The translations under genes were made by a program, and so were the position numbers. From an uncultured Flammeovirgaceae bacterium (GTDB lineage Bacteria > Bacteroidota > Bacteroidia > Cytophagales > Cyclobacteriaceae): a stretch of 13,169 nt of DNA. The notes beneath the pieces are model-generated. The model had not been told where the DNA came from, did not search any database, and was given only the letters and a program-made list of their open reading frames with translations. Below are positions 7,492 to 13,169 of the stretch, piece by piece; within the stretch, counting starts at the first letter, position 1; every line of letters begins with the position of its first letter. Location of the stretch: assembly GCA_946480685.1 (NCBI GenBank), contig CAMLLI010000024.1:1-13169 (forward strand). Reading direction: 5' to 3'.

Positions 7492-8649
7492 ATGGTATCA
7501 CAAGTATTCAACCGGTTTCTCCTGATGGTCTCATTTATAATACTCTTGTCGGCATGCACCACAACAACACCCGTGACGGGCATCGACCATGCTGCCGATA
7601 ATGATCTCTCACGCGGTTCGCTAAAAAATGCAGGGTTCGATTCCGTTAGCATCAACGCGATGACACACGCCATAGCTCAGCAGGAGTATCCGAATATCCA
7701 CAGTGTATTGATCGTTAAAAACAAAAAACTGGTATATGAACAATACTTTCCCGGTGAAGATGAAATATGGGGAACCTCCATCGGAAAGATAAATCACACA
7801 AAAGACAGTCTGCATGATGTGCGGAGTATTTCGAAGAGTGTACTGTCGGCATGCATCGGTATAGCTATAGCGCAGGGAAAAATAAAGAGCGAAGATCAGA
7901 AGGTATGGGATTTCTTTCAGGAATATAGTGACCTTAACTCCGGAGAAAAATCGAATCTGACGATCCGCCACTTGCTAACCATGAGCAGCGGACTGGAGTG
8001 GAACGAAAATATACCGTACACCGATCCGGCCAACAGCGAAATTCAAATGGATAACAGTGACGATCCGATTCGCTATGTGCTCAGTCGACCACTCGCAGCA
8101 ACACCCGGCACTACCTGGAATTACAACGGAGGCTGCACACAAGTACTGGCAGCTATGCTTTTTAAAGTAAGCGGAATGGAAGCTGATACATTTGCCAATC
8201 AATATCTTTTCAAGCCGCTGGGTATATCTACATTCTTCTGGACAAAGCTTACAGCTAAAGCCGGAAGAAAATCGGTACCGGCTGCTGCATCCGGATTGAG
8301 ACTGCGTCCGCGAGATATGGCAAAGATCGGTATACTCTATATGCAGGGCGGACGATGGAAGGGGAAACAGATTATTACCGAACAATGGGTAAAGAGCTCA
8401 CATACGCCCCAGGCAGCACGTCCTGATGGCGGGGGCTATGGTTATCAATTCTGGACCTGGACAATGTCGGTTAACAATACAAGTATACCCGTGGCAGTTG
8501 CTGTGGGCAACGGAGATCAACGAATATACTTTGATCATGAACATGACCTGATGGTTGTGATCACCGCTGGCAATTACAACCTGTGGACGATCAAGAAAAA
8601 TGCAGATGCGTTGCTGAAAGAGTATATATACCCTGGGCTCACGTTATAA
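7492..8649 (+). CDS. Lipoprotein serine hydrolase, class C beta-lactamase / esterase fold
   Basis: A 385-residue protein from the ATG at 7492. The frame stays open upstream to 7348, but the N-terminus from 7492 makes a clean lipoprotein signal (MVSQVFNRFL, hydrophobic core, lipobox LSAC, Cys22), so the longer form is rejected. It is probably anchored in the outer or inner membrane facing the periplasm. The beta-lactamase/DD-peptidase/esterase signatures are SxxK at Ser112-Ile-Ser-Lys115 (nucleophile and base), Tyr211-Asn212 in TWNYNGG (second motif), and GNGDQR at 339-344 in place of the KTG/HxG box. Helix motifs LLTMSSGLEW (161-170) and LRPRDMAKIGILYMQGG (281-297) are typical of the esterase/6-aminohexanoate-dimer hydrolase branch. 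Likely reactions are hydrolysis of an ester or amide; a resistance role is not supported. It is divergent from the GlxA-type regulator and followed by a strong terminator. Confidence 0.9.
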   Translation: MVSQVFNRFLLMVSFIILLSACTTTTPVTGIDHAADNDLSRGSLKNAGFDSVSINAMTHAIAQQEYPNIHSVLIVKNKKLVYEQYFPGEDEIWGTSIGKINHTKDSLHDVRSISKSVLSACIGIAIAQGKIKSEDQKVWDFFQEYSDLNSGEKSNLTIRHLLTMSSGLEWNENIPYTDPANSEIQMDNSDDPIRYVLSRPLAATPGTTWNYNGGCTQVLAAMLFKVSGMEADTFANQYLFKPLGISTFFWTKLTAKAGRKSVPAAASGLRLRPRDMAKIGILYMQGGRWKGKQIITEQWVKSSHTPQAARPDGGGYGYQFWTWTMSVNNTSIPVAVAVGNGDQRIYFDHEHDLMVVITAGNYNLWTIKKNADALLKEYIYPGLTL

Positions 8650-8689
8650 AGACAGATATACCAGGAAGATATATCTGTCTTTTCTATAG
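8648..8689 (+). terminator. Intrinsic terminator between convergent genes
   Basis: AAAGACAGATATA (8648-8660) pairs with TATATCTGTCTTT (8670-8682) in a perfect 13-bp stem with a 9-nt loop. On the plus strand the stem runs into TTTT (8680-8683) and a further AT-rich stretch, ending the hydrolase transcript. Because the flank on the other side is AAA, it can also serve, more weakly, the leftward ArsR-SRPBCC operon that stops at 8694. The stem starts inside the hydrolase stop codon. Confidence 0.85.
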
Positions 8690-8693
8690 GATT

Positions 8694-9134
8694 TTATTTT
8701 ACTACGGATACCTGCTCTACATGATTTTTGAGCAGTGAGCCGATAAGTTCTGTCCAGCCCATTTCGAAGTTCTTCTTTGCAAAGCTTGGATTGTCTTGTG
8801 GGAAAGTCTCCAGTCCTTCGTGCGTTAACTTCAATCGTGTTTTACCACCTTCGGGAAATAACTCGAACGTAACAAACGAGTTTCCAGTGAAGCCATCGTA
8901 ACGCCAGCTATAGGTTAACTTCTTATTAACGATCACCTCGGTTATTTTGCAGAGGTGTAGAAACGTTTTGCTGCCATCGTTACCTTCAAACTGAAATTCA
9001 AAACCTACTTCAGGTTTAAACGCTGCTATATCAAAATACCATTGCTTCATTTCATTTTTATCGGTGATGGCTTTCCATACGCGCTCTACTGGAGCGTTGT
9101 ATACACGTTCGATTACAAAAGGTTCGTTCTTCAT
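8694..9134 (-). CDS. SRPBCC (AHSA1/START-like) domain protein
   Basis: A 146-residue single-domain protein of the SRPBCC/AHSA1 type. The N-terminal FVIERVYNAPVERVWKAITD (6-25) is the family's first strand and helix, followed by the MKQWYFD motif. The sheet carries FEFQFEGNDGSKTFLHLCKITEV and LTYSWRYDGFTGNSFVTFEL. The C-terminal helix has GWTELIGSLLKNHVE. These domains form a deep hydrophobic cavity that binds lipids, isoprenoids or other small molecules; the ligand here is unknown. Its start overlaps the ArsR-family gene's stop by 4 nt (ATGA at 9131-9134), so translation is probably coupled. The ArsR-SRPBCC pair is a widespread arrangement in bacteria, with the regulator controlling its own operon. 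No signal peptide, so it is cytoplasmic. Confidence 0.92.
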   Translation of the reverse strand: MKNEPFVIERVYNAPVERVWKAITDKNEMKQWYFDIAAFKPEVGFEFQFEGNDGSKTFLHLCKITEVIVNKKLTYSWRYDGFTGNSFVTFELFPEGGKTRLKLTHEGLETFPQDNPSFAKKNFEMGWTELIGSLLKNHVEQVSVVK

Positions 9135-9484
9135 TTTCGTTTCGTTTTTTTGGTTGACTTTGATTTAAGGGATGCAGCTGCATCCCTGTTCAAAAAACGT
9201 TCGAGCGCATCAAGTTTGCTCGTCCAGAAAACACGATACTGTTCGATCCAGTCCGAAACCTCTCCGAGCGATTTCAGGTTGGCTTCACAATACCGCTCCC
9301 TTCCCTGTTGCTTGATAACAACAAGTCCGCATTCTGTAAGAATTTTAATGTGCTTCGAAATAGCCGGCCGGCTCACATCAAAACTCTCGGCTATAGCATT
9401 CAGGTTCAATGACTGATGAGCAATCAAATTAATGATCTCCCTGCGCGTGGGATCAGCAATGGCCTGAAAAACGTCTCTTCTCAT
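9131..9484 (-). CDS. ArsR/SmtB-family winged-helix transcriptional regulator
   Basis: A 117-residue repressor-type protein. It opens with the ArsR signature VFQAIADPTRREIINLI (5-21). The helix-turn-helix follows at about 28-50 (LNAIAESFDVSRPAISKHIKIL) and the wing at 52-70 (ECGLVVIKQQGRERYCEANL). The metal-binding ELCVCDL motif of metal sensors is absent and only Cys52 and Cys66 remain, so it is more likely a non-metal sensor of the kind paired with SRPBCC proteins. The C-terminal tail (about 107-117) is very Lys-rich (KSKSTKKTKRK), possibly for non-specific DNA contact. It is the first gene of a two-gene operon. A consensus promoter with two palindromic operator copies lies directly upstream, so it probably represses itself. 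Confidence 0.95.
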   Translation of the reverse strand: MRRDVFQAIADPTRREIINLIAHQSLNLNAIAESFDVSRPAISKHIKILTECGLVVIKQQGRERYCEANLKSLGEVSDWIEQYRVFWTSKLDALERFLNRDAAASLKSKSTKKTKRK

Positions 9485-9499
9485 AGGTACAATAATTAC

Positions 9500-9515
9500 G
9501 TAACCGATCAGTTAC
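9500..9515. promoter_or_regulatory. ArsR operator copy 1 (overlaps start of transcription)
   Basis: GTAACCGATCAGTTAC is a 16-bp palindrome with one mismatched pair, centred between 9507 and 9508, starting 16 nt upstream of the arsR-type start codon. It touches the -7 box and covers the expected transcription start. It shares the ACCGATC core and the GTTAC end with copy 2; the centres are 26 bp apart. Binding by the adjacent ArsR protein is inferred from position. Confidence 0.65.
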
Positions 9516-9546
9516 AAATTTATATGATACCGATCGGTTACACAAT
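9515..9546 (-). promoter_or_regulatory. Promoter of the ArsR-SRPBCC operon
   Basis: On the minus strand, ATTG (plus 9543-9546) is the -33 element and TAAATTTG (plus 9515-9522) the -7 element, separated by 20 nt. The -7 box matches the Bacteroidota sigma-70 consensus TAnnTTTG exactly, and the spacing is in the normal range. Transcription would begin near 9508, giving a leader of about 25 nt to the ATG at 9484. Confidence 0.8.
9526..9541. promoter_or_regulatory. ArsR operator copy 2 (between -33 and -7)
   Basis: GATACCGATCGGTTAC is a second copy of the same palindrome: the inner 10 bp ACCGATCGGT are perfectly symmetric, and the two mismatched pairs are in the outer arm. It fills the spacer of the promoter, where a bound repressor would block RNA polymerase. 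The assignment to the ArsR-family protein is inferred. Confidence 0.65.
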
Positions 9547-9626
9547 TTTTAATTCAACTTTTTTAATGTCGTTCGGATCTGACCAGAAGAAAAACAAGAC
9601 AACATGTAAACTTTGCATGAATGCGT

Positions 9627-9634
9627 TATTTTTG
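9627..9634 (+). promoter_or_regulatory. -7 promoter box of the phosphotransferase gene
   Basis: TATTTTTG is an exact match to TAnnTTTG, 22 nt before the ATG at 9657, giving a leader of about 15 nt. No TTG is found at -33, so the promoter may need an activator or be weak. It lies downstream of the in-frame ATG at 9621, which argues that the later ATG at 9657 is the true start. Confidence 0.5.
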
Positions 9635-9656
9635 CAACCCAAATCCCACAGGCATC

Positions 9657-10658
9657 ATGGCTATATTTCCAACGCAATACTCCACCTTGTCATCTGCTGC
9701 GCTAAAAGATTCCATTGAGAAAAATTACGGACTGCAAGGTCTTTCCTGTCGCTATTTACTGCGGGGTGTGAGTGATACCTATATACTGGAGAATGCAGCC
9801 GCTAAATATATTCTGAAAATATACCGCGGCTCGCACCGGTCGCTCGGTGAAATACAGGGAGAGATTGAACTGCTCGCGCTGTTAAAGGCAGGAGGCGCCA
9901 AGGTAGCAGATGCTGTTGCCGACCGGCAGGGCAATACCTATCAGACATACAACGCTGCAGAAGGCACGCGGCATGGTGTTCTGTTTCGGTATGCACCTGG
10001 CAAAGTAATTATGGACTTAACCGAAAAACACATGGCGATTGTCGGGCATGAAATGGCTTTCAATCACAACATCACTTCGTCCATAAAACTATCATACGAA
10101 CGGAAGCCTTATACCATCGATACAACGCTGACGCAGCCTATAGCCGTGCTGGAGCCGGCCTTTAAAGATTACCCGGAAGGATACAGTTATATGAAAGATA
10201 CCGCTGAGCAGGTAGCCCATGCGTTGCAAGCCATGAATACCGACAGCTTTAACTACGGCTATTGCCATTACGATTACCTGCCCAAGAATTTCCATTTCGA
10301 TGAGCACGATACGCTTACGTTATTCGATTTTGATTTTGCCGGACCGGGCTGGCTGGCGAATGATCTCGCGTCTTTCACCGTATACCTATATTTCTATATA
10401 GCGATGAAGAAAAAAACAATCGAAGAAGCAAGAAGAGATTTTAAAATAGTGCTGGATGCCTATCGGAAGGTGCGTCCGATTACTGACGAAGAAATCAACG
10501 CTATACCGTTGCTGGGATTTATGTTCTGGACTTTCTACTTACGTTTTCAATATGAAAACTTTGACGACTGGTCTAATACGTTTTTTGGTCCGCGATTTTT
10601 AAGAGAGCGTATTGCCACGATACAGCACTATGCCGAAATTATACCTCAGCTCATTTAA
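9657..10658 (+). CDS. Phosphotransferase, APH/kinase-like fold (COG2334-type)
   Basis: A 333-residue cytoplasmic kinase-like protein. Visible motifs are AKYILKIYR at 49-57 with the ATP-binding Lys54, a helix Glu in IQGEIELLALL (around 69-71), the Brenner catalytic loop CHYDYLPKNFHF at 203-214 with His204, Asp206 and Asn211, and the metal-binding LFDFDFAGPGW at 222-232 with Asp224/Asp226. This is the aminoglycoside phosphotransferase/homoserine kinase II/SrkA superfamily. Substrates across it include sugars, amino acids, choline and proteins, and the one here cannot be told. The start is set at 9657 (MAIFPTQYSTLS) because the 12-codon extension from 9621 overlaps the promoter box and is unlike the family N-terminus. 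It is divergent from the ArsR gene and convergent with the DUF4249 gene, so monocistronic. No terminator was found in the 85-bp gap after it. Confidence 0.88.
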   Translation: MAIFPTQYSTLSSAALKDSIEKNYGLQGLSCRYLLRGVSDTYILENAAAKYILKIYRGSHRSLGEIQGEIELLALLKAGGAKVADAVADRQGNTYQTYNAAEGTRHGVLFRYAPGKVIMDLTEKHMAIVGHEMAFNHNITSSIKLSYERKPYTIDTTLTQPIAVLEPAFKDYPEGYSYMKDTAEQVAHALQAMNTDSFNYGYCHYDYLPKNFHFDEHDTLTLFDFDFAGPGWLANDLASFTVYLYFYIAMKKKTIEEARRDFKIVLDAYRKVRPITDEEINAIPLLGFMFWTFYLRFQYENFDDWSNTFFGPRFLRERIATIQHYAEIIPQLI

Positions 10659-10743
10659 TGCAGGCAGGATAAAGTGGAAGTGGAAAACCTTCTGCAAAAC
10701 TCTATCGCGCAATACGCCTCAAATCTTTATATATACCTATACA

Positions 10744-11676
10744 TTACTCCAACTCCAGTTTCTTACCCATTCCGGACACAGCCGATACGTTGAAGAAGCC
10801 CACAGCTTTTGTGCCGTTGGGATTGAGGTTTGTAACGTTGGTTGAGACATTGGCCAGCGGTGTTGAGAACAATTCGGCAAAACCACCAGGCCTGTCGGTT
10901 TGAATGATCACCTGGTTTAAAAAGTTATAGGCTTCCAGTGTGATCGAGTGTATCTCTACATATACCGAATCGCCTGGCTCATAGGGAGACAACGGCTCAT
11001 CGTTTTCATCCTGTTCATCCGGATTTACGCTGCGCAACGGAGGCAGAAATGTAACACCATCAAAGTTACCACCGGCAGTAAAGCCTGCATCGTATGCTAC
11101 GTTTATCTCGCTCGGCTTGAGCAGTGCTACACCGTTCTTATAGGAGCGTATCCAATACGTATCACCTTTACCAACCGGATCAGTTGCCCAGAATTCAGCG
11201 GTATAGGAATCATCCGGATATTGCGGATCATTTTCTTCAAATTCAAATGTTACACTATCGATAGCCACGGTGCGGTTGATGCGCGAAGTTGCCTCGAATG
11301 TTTCTGCGCCTACCTGTACCGTTAGTTTATAGTTACGACCAATGGTGCCGAATACTTCTGCACTGGTAGCATCTGTTGGCGTCCAACGATATGTGCCGGC
11401 TGCATTCGCATCTTCACTAAAAGTAATTTCTCCTCCATCATAAGTAACGACTACAGTAGCTCCTGACACACCGGAGGGCAATGTATTCTCAAGATAGGGT
11501 TGTGTCCACGAAAGTCTCACCACCTGGTCTTCTACTTTGTTGGTAAACCATGCATCAACTACCAGTTTCGGATCAGCATCTTCGAGATCCGGGTTGATGG
11601 TTTCCTCGCAGGAGTAAAACAATGATGCGGTGACGAACAGAACGAAAAGTTGTTTATGAAATGATTTTATGAACAT
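10744..11676 (-). CDS. DUF4249-type outer-membrane lipoprotein
   Basis: A 310-residue protein with a lipoprotein signal: a Lys/His-containing N-terminus, the hydrophobic stretch LFVLFVTASLF, and a lipobox FYSC with Cys23 followed by Glu-Glu. The body is beta-rich: LVVDAWFTNKVEDQVVRLSWTQPYLEN (38-64), repeated Ig-like strands, and an acidic, Asp/Glu/Pro-rich segment (VNPDEQDENDEPLSPYEPGDS) near 215-236. This layout matches DUF4249 proteins, which sit next to TonB-dependent receptors in many Bacteroidota and are thought to be partner lipoproteins on the outer membrane. Here it starts 5 nt after the receptor's stop, so the two are surely co-transcribed. The likely role is capturing or gating the receptor's substrate, which is unknown. 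Full length, no break seen. Confidence 0.85.
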   Translation of the reverse strand: MFIKSFHKQLFVLFVTASLFYSCEETINPDLEDADPKLVVDAWFTNKVEDQVVRLSWTQPYLENTLPSGVSGATVVVTYDGGEITFSEDANAAGTYRWTPTDATSAEVFGTIGRNYKLTVQVGAETFEATSRINRTVAIDSVTFEFEENDPQYPDDSYTAEFWATDPVGKGDTYWIRSYKNGVALLKPSEINVAYDAGFTAGGNFDGVTFLPPLRSVNPDEQDENDEPLSPYEPGDSVYVEIHSITLEAYNFLNQVIIQTDRPGGFAELFSTPLANVSTNVTNLNPNGTKAVGFFNVSAVSGMGKKLELE

Positions 11677-11681
11677 GCTTC

Positions 11682-13169
11682 CTAGAATTTAAAGTTGTAA
11701 GATATAGCGGGCACCATGCTTCCGATGATGGAAAGTTGTGTTGCTTCTGACTGAAGCGGCTGTCCTGCTGCCACACGCTCATTCGACTGAGAGAAATATG
11801 TGGAGAATGCATTCTTACGGGCATAAACATTGTATACCGAGAATACCCAGTAGTCGCGGTTCTTTCTCTCTTTACCTTTGCGACTATATTCTCTTCCTTC
11901 CAGGCGGAATGACAAGTCCAGACGATGATAGTTTGGCAGGCGTACATTGTTACGTGAACCACTCGCATTTTCCGGAATTAATATACCCTGCATTACATAA
12001 CGGGAAGTCGGGAATGTAGTCGGTGTACCGGTAACAAAAACAAAATCTGCCGACACTGACCAGCGCTTGCTGATGTCATAGAAAGCAGCCACCTTCACGT
12101 TGTGTGTCTGGTCGTAGCGGGCGGCATACCACTTATTGTTATTTATACCGTCTACTTTCAATTCAGTTCTTCCCCAAGTATAGCTTATCCATCCGTTGAG
12201 GCGACCTTTCTTTTTCTGTACATAAAATTCAAGACCGTACGCACGGCCTTTACCGCTCAACAAATCACCTTCCAGGTATTCATTAATTAAAAGGTCGGCA
12301 CCATCTATATAGTCAATCTGATTTTGTGTCTCACGATAGTATCCTTCTACAGAAGCTTCCCATTGCTTGGATTCACCGATCGAACGGAAATATCCCAAAG
12401 TATACTGATCGGCAATTTCCGGTTTGATGTTGTTAGAAGAAGGTGTCCACACATCCAGCGGGTTTGATGCTGTTGTATTGGAGATCAGGTGAAGGTACTG
12501 CACCATGCGGTTATAGCTTGCCTTTACTGAACTTGATTCCGAGAGACTTGCTTTCACAGACAATCGTGGTTCGAAGTTTCCATAGTCTACTATAGATTTA
12601 CCACGCTTGTATGTTGTTTCAGAAGCTACTGTTCTGCGCTTGCCGGGTATCGTATCGTTATAGGTATAGGTTGTACCCGGACCAAAGTACTGGAAGTTAG
12701 AGTAACGAATTCCATACTCAACGGCCCATGTATCGTTTATCGTAAGGTTGTTATTTATATAGATAGCAGTCTCGAGGTTATATTTCTTATCGAGACTTAT
12801 ATCGGTAGGCTGTCCGTTGGAGATACCTTTTGCATTGGCCGGCTCAAAGAAATAGTAGATCGCTTCTGCACCAAAGTTTATCTCGTTGTTACTGTTAACG
12901 AAGTAGCTGAACTCAGGCTTGAATATAAAGTTAGAGATCGATGAGTTCCAGTTAAAACGGTTACGCGCGTCATCACCAAACTGGAGCTCATATTTATAGC
13001 TGCTATATACTCCGGTTATGTTCGAAAAGAGTTTTTCATTGAACAGGTGGTTCCAGCGTACAGTAGCCGTAGCGTTGCCCCAGTTAAAGCCTTGATTTTC
13101 GTCAAAGTAAAAATTGTCACGACCGAAATATCCCGATAGGTATACACGGTTCTTGTCGTTGATTGAGTA
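11682..13169 (-). CDS. TonB-dependent receptor, C-terminal beta-barrel part, cut by window edge
   Basis: An open frame without stop runs from the right edge (first whole codon at 13167-13169) to TAG at 11682-11684, so 495 residues of the C-terminal barrel are visible. There is no real start codon inside the window: at 12561-12563 the frame reads a Leu TTG within ...NFEPRLSVKASLSES. The sequence shows alternating strands and aromatic girdles of an outer-membrane barrel (YGIRYSNFQYFGPG, GLEFYVQKKKGRLNGWISYTWGRTEL, YHRLDLSFRLEGREY) and ends ISYNFKF with the C-terminal Phe used in barrel assembly. The plug domain and TonB box lie outside the window. Together with the DUF4249 lipoprotein it probably imports an unknown large or scarce nutrient with energy from TonB-ExbBD. 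Not SusC-specific in what can be seen. Confidence 0.92.
   Translation of the reverse strand, partial: YSINDKNRVYLSGYFGRDNFYFDENQGFNWGNATATVRWNHLFNEKLFSNITGVYSSYKYELQFGDDARNRFNWNSSISNFIFKPEFSYFVNSNNEINFGAEAIYYFFEPANAKGISNGQPTDISLDKKYNLETAIYINNNLTINDTWAVEYGIRYSNFQYFGPGTTYTYNDTIPGKRRTVASETTYKRGKSIVDYGNFEPRLSVKASLSESSSVKASYNRMVQYLHLISNTTASNPLDVWTPSSNNIKPEIADQYTLGYFRSIGESKQWEASVEGYYRETQNQIDYIDGADLLINEYLEGDLLSGKGRAYGLEFYVQKKKGRLNGWISYTWGRTELKVDGINNNKWYAARYDQTHNVKVAAFYDISKRWSVSADFVFVTGTPTTFPTSRYVMQGILIPENASGSRNNVRLPNYHRLDLSFRLEGREYSRKGKERKNRDYWVFSVYNVYARKNAFSTYFSQSNERVAAGQPLQSEATQLSIIGSMVPAISYNFKF

Noticed and set aside
7492..8649. Antibiotic-resistance beta-lactamase
   Set aside because: The fold is shared, but the third motif is GNG rather than KTG, and other motifs match the esterase/dimer-hydrolase branch. 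The protein is lipid-anchored, which does not support a resistance call.
9657..10658. Aminoglycoside phosphotransferase resistance gene
   Set aside because: Only the general kinase-like motifs are shared; the overall sequence resembles COG2334-type housekeeping kinases and there is no mobile context.
11682..12563. A separate 293-residue gene starting at 12563
   Set aside because: The codon there is TTG inside a frame that stays open without stop to the right edge, with barrel-like sequence throughout. It is the 3' part of one TonB-dependent receptor, not a start.
1..13169. Mobile element, CRISPR, toxin-antitoxin or phage-defence system
   Set aside because: No transposase, integrase, direct-repeat array, reverse transcriptase or defence-type gene pair was seen. 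The ArsR-SRPBCC pair superficially resembles a two-gene toxin-antitoxin module but is a known regulator-effector arrangement.

Overview
The window looks like chromosomal DNA from a member of the Bacteroidota, most probably a Cytophagales-like bacterium. The evidence is a TonB-dependent receptor followed by a DUF4249-type lipoprotein, a MacB/FtsX permease with the N-terminal 'permease prefix' domain common in that group, promoters that fit the Bacteroidota consensus (TTG, about 20 nt, TAnnTTTG), and starts without Shine-Dalgarno sequences. No rRNA, tRNA, CRISPR array, insertion sequence, phage gene or origin was recognised. The placement is inferred from gene content only.

Left part (1-2354, all minus strand): the right-hand end of a surface-glycan type operon. 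A GT9 heptosyltransferase-like gene is transcribed first, then a GT4-like glycosyltransferase, then a short-chain dehydrogenase/reductase that runs off the left edge. The gaps are 16-18 nt, so they are probably co-transcribed. Next comes a 298-bp divergent gap and an endonuclease/exonuclease/phosphatase-fold gene on the plus strand (2653-3399). This protein lacks the usual metal-binding Glu. It converges on a long FtsX-like permease (3474-6158, minus), with a hairpin plus T-tract terminator between them.

Middle part (6361-8649): a GlxA-type regulator (DJ-1/PfpI domain plus AraC HTH, minus) diverges from a lipoprotein serine hydrolase of the class C beta-lactamase/esterase fold (plus). A perfect 7-3-7 palindrome lies between their starts.

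Right part (8648-13169): a strong hairpin terminator separates the hydrolase from a convergent ArsR-SRPBCC operon, whose promoter carries two copies of one palindromic operator and reads as an autoregulated switch. Divergent from it is a phosphotransferase/kinase of the APH/COG2334 type (9657-10658). Last comes a TonB-dependent receptor (partial, entering from the right edge) with a DUF4249 lipoprotein 5 nt downstream, likely a two-part outer-membrane uptake system.

Most of this is ordinary accessory chromosome. I found no convincing new multi-gene system. The points most worth a second look are the ArsR promoter architecture, the palindrome between the GlxA-type regulator and the hydrolase, the E-to-A change in the EEP protein, and the marked excess of TATA words and ATA isoleucine codons.
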